NCBI RefSeq assembly: GCF_000470775.1
Contig: NC_022438.1
Span: 1,240,001 to 1,304,000, forward strand
Reading direction: 5' to 3'
DNA: 64,000 nucleotides
Source: Leifsonia xyli subsp. cynodontis DSM 46306
GTDB taxonomy: Bacteria; Actinomycetota; Actinomycetes; Actinomycetales; Microbacteriaceae
How positions within the stretch are numbered: the stretch's first letter is position 1; each line of letters begins with the position of its first letter. Shown here in pieces: positions 30,940 to 39,383 of this stretch. The notes under the pieces were generated by a model that was given only the letters and a program-made list of their open reading frames with translations, was not told where the DNA came from and searched no databases. The position numbers were made by a program, and so were the translations under genes.

Positions 30940-31517
30940 CGTGCCGGGTGTGTGAAGTGGGGCTCACCGAGGGGACGCTGTTCTGCGGCAATTGCGGGAG
31001 CTCGGTCACCGCGTCGCGCCTGCGTGCCCCGCAGGTCGCGGACCCGCGCCCCTCGGACACCTCGATCGTGCAGCCTCTTCCGAAGCCAGCCGTCGCCGGT
31101 CCGTTTCCCCGTCCTGAGCCCGGCGACGATGGCCTCCCTCCGACCGAGGCCATGCCCGTTGTCCTGGTGGAGGAAGCCCCACCGGCCGTGGCCCTCCCGT
31201 ACACGCTCAGCTTCTCGACCGGAGAGAGCGTCGTCGTGCGGGGCAGCGGGCTCCTGGGCCGCCGCCCCATCGCGCAGCCCGGTGAGCAGGTCGATCAGCT
31301 CGTCATCCTCTCGGACCCGACGCGCAGCGTCTCCAAAACCCATCTCCAGTTCGGTCTCGAGGGCGCCGACCTCTGGATCTGCGATCGCTACTCCGGCAAT
31401 GGCACCGTCGCCCGTCCCCTCGGCTCCGTCGCACGTCAGTGCGAAGCCGGCCGTCGCTACCGCGTCACCCGCGGCACCCGCGTCGACATCGGCGACCAGT
31501 GGTTCGACGTGAGCTGA
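30936..31517 (+). CDS. Zinc-ribbon FHA-domain protein
   Basis: 193-residue protein. An N-terminal zinc ribbon (CRVC...CGNCG, residues 3-22) is joined by a flexible linker to a C-terminal FHA domain (about 95-190: LLGRRP, SVSKTHLQF, DRYSGNGTV). The Asn-Gly of the phosphothreonine site is kept. It is the last gene of the cluster and probably a second phospho-reader for the kinase. Confidence 0.88.
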   Translation: MTCRVCEVGLTEGTLFCGNCGSSVTASRLRAPQVADPRPSDTSIVQPLPKPAVAGPFPRPEPGDDGLPPTEAMPVVLVEEAPPAVALPYTLSFSTGESVVVRGSGLLGRRPIAQPGEQVDQLVILSDPTRSVSKTHLQFGLEGADLWICDRYSGNGTVARPLGSVARQCEAGRRYRVTRGTRVDIGDQWFDVS

Positions 31518-31548
31518 TCCCTCACCTCAGCTTGTCTCCGTCCAAAAG

Positions 31549-31631
31549 GGAGGAGATTTGCTGCCCCCCTCGCCGAATCTCCTCCGTTTCCTGCCTTCCA
31601 GCTCGATTTCGGCCGATTCTCCTCCGTTTCC
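31549..31631. repeat. Dispersed intergenic palindromic repeat, locus 3
   Basis: This is the best copy of the family. GGAGGAGATT (31549-31558) and AATCTCCTCC (31576-31585) form a perfect 10-bp inverted repeat, and the core GAWTCTCCTCCGTTTCC occurs at 31575-31591 and again at 31615-31631, 40 bp apart. It lies just after the signalling cluster. Confidence 0.7.
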
Positions 31632-32234
31632 GACCCCGGGAGACGGTGAGCGGTTTAGTTCCCTTTATTGGCAAGGAATTGATGGGTGTAGTCCCCACAT
31701 TACTACCCACATAGCCCGGTGAAGCTTTCCCCGAGGTGGCAGCCTTGTCGGGTGTGGGCAGGGGGTGTTTGTGGGCAGAGTGTGGGCAGGGGTGGTGGGG
31801 TTTGTTGGTCGGTGGGGTTCCTCTTCTGTTAGTCGGTGGGGTTCCTCTTCTGTTAGGGGTGATGATTCTCACCTCTTTGTGCGATGAGTGGAGCGCAAAG
31901 ACCCGTTCCCCGAGCAGTCTCCGTATGGTGTGCGCGCCCTGAAGGGCTAGGGGGCGGGTCGCTTTCATGCCTGGGGAAACTCCCAGAGGCTACCCTTCGG
32001 GTATCGTGTGCGACCTTATGACGCGCGCGAAGTGGACCGGAGCACTTGTCCGGCCCAAAGCCAAAAGCGGGCAGTCTCGGGCTGATCTGACAGGCCTCTC
32101 ATGATCGGGGACGCGGCGAAGGATAGTCTGGAACGGGTCATCGACAAGGCCACTGGGGCGAGCATCGATCAAAACTAGGTCACGCACGGCGCGTCGTTTG
32201 GTCGAACATCGATCGAAAAGATGCGGTTGGAGGC
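31632..32234. other. Gene-free region with G-rich tract and tandem repeat
   Basis: I see no convincing gene. A G-rich stretch at about 31740-31800 repeats GTGTGGGCAGGG-like units. A 24-bp tandem duplication (31808-31831 and 31832-31855) follows. The rest, up to the methyltransferase start, shows nothing recognisable. Confidence 0.55.
31808..31855. repeat. 24-bp tandem repeat, two units
   Basis: Two identical 24-bp units lie head to tail. Each begins GTCGGTGGGG and ends CTTCTGTTA. Confidence 0.8.
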
Positions 32235-32551
32235 ATGCCCATCGACGCATCGCGTCCCCTTGCAGTAGACCTCTTCGCTGGAGCCGGAGGGCTGTCGCTC
32301 GGCCTCGAGCAGGCCGGCTACGAAGTCGCCGCCGCTGTCGAGTACGATCCCGTTCATGCGGCCGTCCATGAGTTTAACTTTCCCCAGGGCAAGACATTCT
32401 GCGCAGACGTGTCGAAGATCTCGGGTGCAGAGATCCGCAAGCGCAGCGAGATCGGTGATCGCGAGATTCACCTCGTCGCCGGTGGGCCGCCATGTCAGGG
32501 TATCTCGATGATCGGCCGTCTCGACAGGTGTCGCCGCGGGCTCCGGCGCCG
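32235..32551 (+). pseudogene. C5-cytosine DNA methyltransferase, N-terminal fragment
   Basis: The first 90-odd residues of a Dcm-type cytosine-C5 methyltransferase are present, with motif I (DLFAGAGGLSLGLEQAG) and motif IV carrying the catalytic Cys (GGPPCQGIS). Coding similarity ends just after that motif, where sequence shared with the IS5-family element begins at about 32552. The ATG at 32235 has GGAGG at 32229-32233. All target-recognition and C-terminal motifs are missing, so the enzyme is dead. Confidence 0.85.
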
Positions 32552-33378
32552 GCTGAGGATCGGTTCATTACGGATATGTTGTGGGAGCGGCTGGAGCCGT
32601 TGATTCCGCCTCGGCCGCCTGTGGTCAATGGGCGGGCTGGGCAGCCTCGGGTTCCTGACCGGAAGGTGTTCGCTGGGATCGTGTTCGTGCTGCTGACGGG
32701 GATCCCGTGGAGAAGCTCCCGCCCGAGTTGGGGTATGGGTCCGGGGTCACTTGTTGGCGGCGTCTGCGTGAATGGTCCGAAGCGGGCGCGTGGGATGCAC
32801 TGCGGAAGATCATGCTCGACGAACTCGGCCAGGCTGGCATGATCGACTGGTCAAGAACCTGCCTGGACTCCGTAAGTGTCCGGGCGAAAAGGGGGGCGAT
32901 CTCACTGGACCTAACCCCACGGATCGTGGGAAACGGGGCACCAAGTACCATGTCCTGACCGACCGCAACGGACTCCCGCTGCATGTGGAGATCTCCGGCG
33001 CCAACCGACACGACTCCATGCTCGTGGAACCTGTGTTAGACAACATCACCGCGATCAAGGGCGTCGGCCGCGGTCGGCCCAGACGCCGCCCGGTTATCTT
33101 CCACGCCGATAAGGCTTACGACAACCGCCGCGTCCGCTGTTACCTGCGTTGTCGTGGGATCAAGGCACGCATCGCACGAATCGGAGTCGACTCCAAACAG
33201 TGACTGGGTAAACACTGTTGGGTAGTCGAACGCACCATGGCCTGGATCCTCGCCTTCCGGAAACTCGCCACTCGCTACGACCGCACCGCCTCAACGATCA
33301 CGGCGCTCGTCGCTCTAGCAATCGCGATCACCAGCGCCCGCAAACTCACCAAAAACGACTACTGAAACCATCTCTAAG
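32552..33378 (+). mobile_element. IS5-family element, copy A, left end missing
   Basis: Nearly identical to the complete copy at 56432-57343 in the opposite orientation. The right end (GACTACTGAAACCATCTCTAAG) is present, but about 90 bp at the left end, including the inverted repeat, is absent. The sequence is joined directly to the methyltransferase fragment, which suggests a deletion starting inside the element. Confidence 0.85.
32562..33365 (+). pseudogene. IS5-family transposase, copy A, degraded
   Basis: DDE transposase in pieces: an N-terminal part (ITDMLWERLEPLIPP), a middle part starting MEKLPPELGYGSG, and a C-terminal part (HVLTDRNGLPL to RKLTKNDY). The first frame change (after GIPW) is seen in both copies and may be the normal two-frame arrangement of this family. 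A second is specific to this copy: six G at 32891-32896 against seven in the other copy. A TGA at about 33201 (SKQ-stop-LGKH) also occurs in the other copy. The N-terminus is lost with the left end. Confidence 0.8.
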
Positions 33379-35878
33379 TGGCCCCACCTGAGTGTGGTTC
33401 CCGTCTGTTACTTCAGGATGGGAGGGCCCGGGTTGGGGTCGAGGTTGGATCAGTTCGCTGCGATCAGGAGAGATGCCCGGGTGGAGGGTCTCTCTATTCG
33501 TGAGCTTGCTGTTCGTCATGGTGTTCACCGGCGGACGGTTCGTCAGGCTTTGGAGTCAGCGACGCCACCGTCGCGGAAGCCGAGAGTTCAGTCGTCGCCG
33601 AAGCTGGATCTGGTTCGCGAGCTGATCGACGCGATTCTGCGTCAGGATCTCGGGGCGCCGAAGAAGCAGAAGCAGACGGCGACACGGATCTGGAAACGTC
33701 TCCTCGATGAGCACCAGGTCGATGTCTCCTACGGCACGGTCCGTGACTATGTGCGCTCCCGGCGCCCGCAGATCGACGCGGAGGCTGGTCGTCTGCCGGA
33801 GGTGTTCGTCCCGCAGGAGCATGCTCCGGGGGCGGAGGCGGAGGTCGATTTCGGTGAGGTCTGGGTGATCCTGGCCGGGGTGAAGACCAAGTGCCACATG
33901 TTCACTTTTCGGCTCTCGTACTCGGGGAAGGCGATTCACCGGGTCTACTCGACGCAGTCGCAAGAGGCGTTCCTGGAAGGCCACATCGACGCGTTCGAGG
34001 AGATTGGCGGGATGCCGACCCTTCACATCAAATACGACAACTTGGCCGCCGCGGTGAAGTCCGTGGTCAACGGCAAGGACCGCAAACGGGTCGAGAATGA
34101 CCGTTGGGTCCTGTTCCGTTCCCACTACGGATTCGACGCGTTCTACTGCCAGCCCGGCATTGACGGTGCGCACGAGAAGGGCGGCGTTGAGGGCGAGGTC
34201 GGCCGGTTCCGCCGCACGTGGCTCTCACCCATGCCCGAAGTCGACTCCCTCGCGCAACTGAACGCGATGATCCGCCGCTGGGATGCCCGTGACGAGCAGC
34301 GCCGGATCGCGCAGCGCCGAACCAAGGTCGAGGACGACTTCGCTACAGAACGCCCGCTCCTTCGGCCGCTGCCGGCGGAGCGATTTGATCCGGGACTGGT
34401 GCTGCATCCTCGGGTCGACCGGTCCGGGCTGATCACGGTCCGGATGGCGAAATACTCTGTCCCTGCCCGGCTCATCGGCCGTGAAGTCCGCGTCTCTCCG
34501 CGCTTCCGAGGTCGTCGTCTTCGACGGGCGCGTTGAAGTCGCCCGGCACGAACGCGTGGTCGCCCGCGGAGGCGAGTCGATCCAGCTGGATCACTACCTC
34601 GAGGTCCTCCGGCACAAGCCCGGCGCGTTCCCCGGCTCGACAGCACTTGCACGCGCCCGGGAGGCGGGAACCTTCACCGCCGCCCATGAAGCGTTCTGGC
34701 AGGAGGCAAGGAAAGTCAATGGCGACACGGCCGGCACCAGAGAGCTCGTCGACGTGCTCCTGCTCCATCGCAGCATGCGCGCAGCCGACGTGATCGCCGG
34801 GATCCGCGCGGCACTCTCGGTCGGGGCCATCTCCGCTGACGTCGTCGCGGTTGAAGCACGACTGTACGCAGGTGGGGCCATCCAACACCGACAGCCCGTT
34901 GAACAACGCCCCGATCGCGAGCGACGAGTTGTCAGTCTCACCCAGCGCCGGCTCCGGGATCCGCAGGCTGTCATCGCCGGCCTGCCACAGGACAAACGCC
35001 CGCTCCCGACCGTCACCCAATACGACGAACTCCTCCAGCGCCGCCCCGTCTTCACCGACCCCACCACCGATGAGAGAGAAGGAACCACCGACACATGAGC
35101 CCAACCACCACGAACATCACCACCACCCTCCGCCGGCAACGCGGGATGACCCAGGAAGCCGCCGCGGCCGCCGTCGACCAAGCCTGCAGACGCCTGCGAC
35201 TACCGACCATTCGCGCCGTGATGGACGAAGCGATCCGGGTCGCCGAGCACGAGCAGCTGTCCTACCAAGGCTTCCTCGCCGAAGTGCTGTTGGCCGAGTG
35301 CGACGACCGCGACCGCCGCTCCACCGTCCGCCGCGTCGCCTCCGCCGGCTTCCCACGTCAGAAATGGCTCGGCGACTTCGACTTCGACACCAACCCGAAC
35401 ATCAACGCGGCGACCATCCACACGCTCGCCACCGGCGACTGGGTCAGACGCGGCGACCCGCTCTGCCTCATCGGGGACTCCGGCACCGGCAAGAGCCACC
35501 TCCTCATCGGCCTCGGCACCGCCGCAGCCGAGAAGGGCTACCGAGTCAAATACACCCTCGCGACCAAGCTCGTGAACGAACTCGTCGAAGCAGCAGATGA
35601 GAAGCAGTTGGCCCGCACGATCGCTCGCTACGGCCGCGTCGATCTGCTCTGCATCGACGAGCTCGGCTACATGGAACTCGACCGACGCGGCGCCGAGCTC
35701 CTCTTCCAAGTCCTCACCGAACGCGAAGAGAAGAACTCCGTCGCGATCGCATCCAACCAGTCATTCTCGGGATGGACGGACACCTTCACCGACCCCAGGC
35801 TCTGCGCTGCCATCATCGAGACCGGCACCACCTCCTACCGCCTCCAACACACCCGCAACACCGCACTCGCTGGGGCCA
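33379..35878 (+). mobile_element. IS21-family insertion sequence
   Basis: About 2.5 kb with istA and istB in the usual overlapping order. The ends share TGGCCCCA (33379-33386; reverse complement at 35871-35878), with further partial matching inward (GAGTGTGGT against GAGTGCGGT). The left end directly abuts the right end of IS5 copy A. I could not find a target duplication, so rearrangement after insertion is likely. Confidence 0.8.
33394..35098 (+). pseudogene. istA: IstA transposase, frameshifted
   Basis: IS21-type DDE transposase. The N-terminal helix-turn-helix (LSIRELAVRHGVHRRTVRQAL), the catalytic-core segments (EVDFGEVWVIL; LHIKYDNLAAAVK; GAHEKGGVEGEVG) and a C-terminal domain are present. 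The frame changes near 34495 (REVRVS to LRASEVVVFD). The first frame stops at 34536 and the remainder reads on to 35098. The stop overlaps istB by 4 bases. Confidence 0.85.
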
Positions 35879-35883
35879 ACTAA
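35095..35883 (+). CDS. istB: IstB helper ATPase
   Basis: 262-residue AAA+ ATPase that assists IS21 transposition. Walker A is GDSGTGKSHLL, Walker B is LLCIDELGYM, sensor region ASNQSFSGW. It is intact, but its partner IstA is frameshifted. The stop codon lies just beyond the inferred right end of the element, so the last residue comes from flanking DNA. Confidence 0.92.
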   Translation: MSPTTTNITTTLRRQRGMTQEAAAAAVDQACRRLRLPTIRAVMDEAIRVAEHEQLSYQGFLAEVLLAECDDRDRRSTVRRVASAGFPRQKWLGDFDFDTNPNINAATIHTLATGDWVRRGDPLCLIGDSGTGKSHLLIGLGTAAAEKGYRVKYTLATKLVNELVEAADEKQLARTIARYGRVDLLCIDELGYMELDRRGAELLFQVLTEREEKNSVAIASNQSFSGWTDTFTDPRLCAAIIETGTTSYRLQHTRNTALAGAN

Positions 35884-35918
35884 CTTCGACAACCCGGTCC
35901 CCGCCAGCCTTGACATAG

Positions 35919-36215
35919 TCAATCGCCCGGCTCCGCGCCATCGAGTCCGGCCGGTCGCTCGTGAACATCTCGACCGTCGGCAGCAGCCAGATCATCGGCC
36001 CCGATGGCCACACGATCAGCGAGATTCCGCCGTTCGAGGCCGGGCATATGGTGGCGGATGTGCCGCTCGGCACCACGACGACCCCCGCGACGCTGCTGAG
36101 CAGGGGGATCGAGCTCCTCGTGGCGGGGCTCGGGCTGTTCGGGCTTCTGGTGGCGTTCGGCGGCCGGAGGAACACGCCGCCGGATGCGAGGAGGCCGCTC
36201 CCGCCGATGCGGTGA
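35919..36215 (+). pseudogene. lnt: Apolipoprotein N-acyltransferase, C-terminal fragment
   Basis: The last roughly 98 residues of Lnt: the end of the nitrilase-like domain (ARLRAIESGRSLVNISTVG, SQIIGPDG, VADVPL) and the final transmembrane helix. The in-frame upstream triplet at 35916-35918 is TAG. The break lies about 40 bp beyond the IS21 right end. The rest of the gene is absent from this window, so lipoprotein N-acylation by this copy is lost. Association with the neighbouring rbpA is usual in actinobacteria. Confidence 0.82.
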
Positions 36216-36241
36216 GAGCGGCCTTTCGGGAATCCTCGGCG

Positions 36242-36613
36242 TCAGGCGCTGTGCTTGTGCTCCCCGGTGCCACGGCGGGAGCGCAGGTAGTGCAGGCGCT
36301 CCTCCAGCAGTTCCTCCAGCTCCGCGCGCGTGCGGCGCTCCAAGAGCATGTCCCAGTGGCTGCGGGGAACCTTGGTGTCCGAGTGGTCGATCTCGACGGG
36401 CTTGTCGTCGACCAGGCGCAGCGCCTCGTGGCCGCAGTGGCGGCACTCCCAGGCGTCGGGGGCCTCGGCCTCGGCCGCGAACACGACCTCGGTCTCTTTG
36501 CCGCAGGACGGGCACAGGTAGGTGTAACGGGACCGCGGAGAGTAAACGACGCCTGCTTCGCTCTGTAGGCTCTGGGCGCCAAGTCTCATTCCGCGCAGAC
36601 TGCGATCAGCCAT
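36242..36613 (-). CDS. rbpA: RNA polymerase-binding protein RbpA
   Basis: Actinobacteria-specific transcription factor of 123 residues that binds RNA polymerase and the housekeeping sigma factor. A zinc-binding core with CPSC and CRHC pairs, the acidic linker, and the C-terminal sigma-interaction helix (WDMLLERRTRAELEELLEERL) are visible. It appears complete. Confidence 0.95.
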   Translation of the reverse strand: MADRSLRGMRLGAQSLQSEAGVVYSPRSRYTYLCPSCGKETEVVFAAEAEAPDAWECRHCGHEALRLVDDKPVEIDHSDTKVPRSHWDMLLERRTRAELEELLEERLHYLRSRRGTGEHKHSA

Positions 36614-37055
36614 TGTGTGGTCTCCTCTTCGCGCGAATCTTCACATTTATAAACCACCAAGCTGGGTGTTCTCTTTCCGTGGCGGAACTCCCCTTCAATG
36701 GGGTCACAGCCATCCCGGTGGTTCAGCGGCGGATTCGCGCTTCGAACAGAGAGCTGAGGACACCGCAGCGCTCGGTGACGATTCTGTCGGCTCCCCGTCC
36801 ACCAAGCGGGTCATGGCTTCGGGCTTGTTTGCCGTCCAGGCAAAAACTCAGCGCCAATAGCGTTTTATGGCGCTGATTTATTGTTGAGAGGCTGGCAATC
36901 GCCGCGACACCGTCCGCGGAGGTGTGGACGACGGTCTCCCGCTGGGTCGCTTCTCTGCTCGACGCGTGGAGGAAGGCGAGCGTCGTGTTCTCGGGCGCTT
37001 CGAGTGCGAGGTCGCGGTGCGCGATGACACGCGGGTCGCGGCCCCGCGAGGAACG
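36614..37055. other. Intergenic region between rbpA and the SPFH gene
   Basis: I see no convincing gene. The stretch near 36614-36660 is AT-richer and is the likely rbpA promoter. A hairpin lies at 36848-36876. Confidence 0.55.
36848..36876. terminator. Hairpin terminator, possibly bidirectional
   Basis: TCAGCGCCA (36848-36856) pairs perfectly with TGGCGCTGA (36868-36876) across an 11-nt loop. Read on the minus strand it is followed by a run of five T, which suits termination of the SPFH/NfeD operon. Confidence 0.65.
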
Positions 37056-38006
37056 TCACGGGACGGTCGTGCCCGGGGGTGTCGCCGCTCCCGCGGAGGC
37101 CTCGCCTCCCGGCTTCGGCGCGAACGCCGTCCCGATGCCTTTGAGGGCCTCGGTGAGTTCGCTGGGGATGATCCACAGCTTGTTCGCCTGCCCCTCGGCG
37201 AGCTTCGGAAGCGTCTGCAGGTACTGATAAGCCAGCAGCAGGTTGTCCGGGTTGCCTTCGTGGATGGCCCCGAACACGGTCTCGATGGCCTTGGCCTCGC
37301 CCTCGGCGCGCAGCACGGCGGCTTTGGCATCGCCTTCCGCCTTCAGGATCGCCGCCTGCCGCAGACCCTCCGCGTTGAGGATCTCGGACTGCTTCGTGCC
37401 TTCAGCGGTCAGGATGAGCGCGCGGCGGTCGCGCTCGGCGCGCATCTGCTTCTCCATCGAGTCCTGGATGGACAGTGGCGGCTCGATCGCTTTGAGCTCC
37501 ACGCGTGCGACGCGGATGCCCCATTTTCCGGTGGCCTCGTCGAGCACGACGCGCAGCTGGCCGTTGATGTTGTCCCGGCTGGTCAGAGCCTCCTCCAGGT
37601 TGAGGCCACCCACCACGTTGCGCAGGGTGGTGGTCGTGAGCTGCTCGACCGCGCCGAGATAGTTGGCGATCTCATAGGTCGCCGCTCGTGCGTCATTGAC
37701 CTGGAAGTAGACGACGGTGTCGATCGAGACGACGAGGTTGTCCTCGGTGATGACCGGCTGCGGCGGGAACGAGACGACCTGCTCGCGCATGTCGATCAGC
37801 GAACGCACTTTGTCGATGAACGGAACGACCACGTTGAGGCCCGGGGTAAGCGTCCTGTGGTACCGGCCCAGCCGCTCCACCACACCCGCCCGCGCCTGCG
37901 GGATGATGCGGATCGCGCGGAAAAGCGTGACCAGCACGAAGATCGCGATCACCACCACGATGACCGAGACCACGACGGTCACAGTGAGTCTGGTGGCGTT
38001 TGTCAC
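37056..38006 (-). CDS. SPFH/stomatin-like membrane protein
   Basis: 316-residue SPFH-family protein (QmcA type). It has one N-terminal membrane helix (about 8-32), an SPFH domain starting IIPQARAGVVERLGRYHR, and an Ala/Glu-rich coiled-coil (MEKQMRAERDRRALIL onward). Family members organise membrane microdomains and often pair with NfeD proteins, as here. GTG at 38006 overlaps the upstream NfeD stop by 4 bases. Confidence 0.9.
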   Translation of the reverse strand: MTNATRLTVTVVVSVIVVVIAIFVLVTLFRAIRIIPQARAGVVERLGRYHRTLTPGLNVVVPFIDKVRSLIDMREQVVSFPPQPVITEDNLVVSIDTVVYFQVNDARAATYEIANYLGAVEQLTTTTLRNVVGGLNLEEALTSRDNINGQLRVVLDEATGKWGIRVARVELKAIEPPLSIQDSMEKQMRAERDRRALILTAEGTKQSEILNAEGLRQAAILKAEGDAKAAVLRAEGEAKAIETVFGAIHEGNPDNLLLAYQYLQTLPKLAEGQANKLWIIPSELTEALKGIGTAFAPKPGGEASAGAATPPGTTVP

Positions 38007-38509
38007 GGCGCGCTCCTTTCGGTGGGGTCGTCGGCTCCCGCCGACGCCGGTGCGGGCGCGACCACGGCGGTGGCGCCCTCGATTCTGACGACCAGGACCT
38101 GCTCGCCGGGCAGGAGGCCGGGGGCATCGGGGCGCACGGCCTCGGCGGCGAGCCGTGCCGTCCACGTCTCGCCGACCGCGAGTTTGACCTGGCCGGCGGT
38201 GGGCGAGACCGTCGAGACGACCGTGGCCGCCATGCCGATGAGCGCCTCCACGTTGCTCCTGGCCGGGTCGCCGCCGCGCTTCAGGCGGTGCAGCAGCGGC
38301 GGGCGCAGGAAGAAGATCAGCAGCACCGAGAGGCCGGCCGCGATGATCAGTTGCAGCCACCAGGGTGCGCCGGACAGGCCGGAGACGAGCCCGCCGAGAC
38401 TGCCGACGGCGATCATCAGGAAGACGAAGTCCAGTGTCAGCATCTCGATGATGATGAAGACGAGAATCAGGACGAGCCAGGCGATCCAAGCGAAGGATGC
38501 GATGTCCAC
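38003..38509 (-). CDS. NfeD-like membrane protein
   Basis: 168-residue protein with three or four N-terminal transmembrane helices and a C-terminal OB-fold (ALIGMAATVVST, GEQVLVVRIEGATAVV). It is the standard partner of SPFH proteins and is co-transcribed with the one downstream. The GTG at 38509 places the first helix at the N-terminus. Confidence 0.88.
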   Translation of the reverse strand: MDIASFAWIAWLVLILVFIIIEMLTLDFVFLMIAVGSLGGLVSGLSGAPWWLQLIIAAGLSVLLIFFLRPPLLHRLKRGGDPARSNVEALIGMAATVVSTVSPTAGQVKLAVGETWTARLAAEAVRPDAPGLLPGEQVLVVRIEGATAVVAPAPASAGADDPTERSAP

Positions 38510-38612
38510 AGCGACCCTTTCTCTTTCGCATGACGCTATCAGTTTTCGGCCCGGGCAGCCGAACCCGCTTGGTAGTCTCGGGGAGCAGTCGTTTCCTGTA
38601 GATGGAGTTCTC

Positions 38613-39383
38613 GTGCCCAATCCCCTCGCCGCCGGCAGCCTCGCCGGCAAGCGCGCCCTCGTCACCGGTTCCTCGCGCGGAATCGGCGCCGACACCGTTC
38701 AGTACCTTGCCGAGGCCGGCGCCTCCGTGGTCGTCAACTACCGCAACAAGAGGGCTCGCGCGGTCAAGCTGGCCGAGGCGCTGCGCGAGCGGGGGACGTC
38801 GGCGCTGACGGTCGGGGCCGACCTCACCGACCCGGCCTCGGTCGCCGCGATGTTCGCCGCCGTGGCGGGGGAGTGGGGCGGCCTGGACATCCTGGTCCTC
38901 AACGCCTCGGGTGGCATGGAGTCCGGGATGGCAGAGGATTACGCGATGCGCCTGAACCGCGACGCCCAGGTCGGCGTCCTGAACGCAGCGCTCCCGCTGC
39001 TCGGCCCGGGCTCGCGCGTCGTCTTCGTGACGAGCCACCAGGCGCACTTCATCCGGACCACCCCGACGATGCCCGAGTACGAGGCGGTCGCGCTGAGCAA
39101 GCGGGCGGGCGAGGACGCGCTCCGTGCGCTGCTGCCGGAGCTGACCGCGAAGGGGGTCGAGTTCGTCGTCGTCTCCGGGGACATGATCGAGGGCACGATC
39201 ACCGCGACGCTCCTCAACCGCCTGAACCCTGGCGCGATCGACGCCCGGAAGGAGGCCGCCGGCAAGCTCTACAATGTCAGCGAGTTCGCCGCCGAGGTGG
39301 CCGCGGCCGTCGTCGAACCGGTGCCGGCCGACCACACCCGCCTGGTCGGCGACGTTTCGAGCTTCGAGCCGATCGCCGGATGA
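38613..39383 (+). CDS. SDR-family oxidoreductase
   Basis: 256-residue short-chain dehydrogenase/reductase. The cofactor motif GSSRGIG (TGxxxGxG type) and a variant of the NAG motif (LNASGG) are present. The usual YxxxK active site is not standard: the Lys is in VALSK, where the Tyr position reads Val, and the nearest Tyr (PEYEAV) is three residues earlier. Activity is therefore uncertain. It overlaps the S9 peptidase start as ATGA. Confidence 0.85.
   Translation: MPNPLAAGSLAGKRALVTGSSRGIGADTVQYLAEAGASVVVNYRNKRARAVKLAEALRERGTSALTVGADLTDPASVAAMFAAVAGEWGGLDILVLNASGGMESGMAEDYAMRLNRDAQVGVLNAALPLLGPGSRVVFVTSHQAHFIRTTPTMPEYEAVALSKRAGEDALRALLPELTAKGVEFVVVSGDMIEGTITATLLNRLNPGAIDARKEAAGKLYNVSEFAAEVAAAVVEPVPADHTRLVGDVSSFEPIAG

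Noticed and set aside
37056..39335. A 759-codon minus-strand frame covering SPFH, NfeD and SDR genes
   Set aside because: Only the part from 38006 down is SPFH; the rest is antisense to the SDR gene and out of frame with NfeD.
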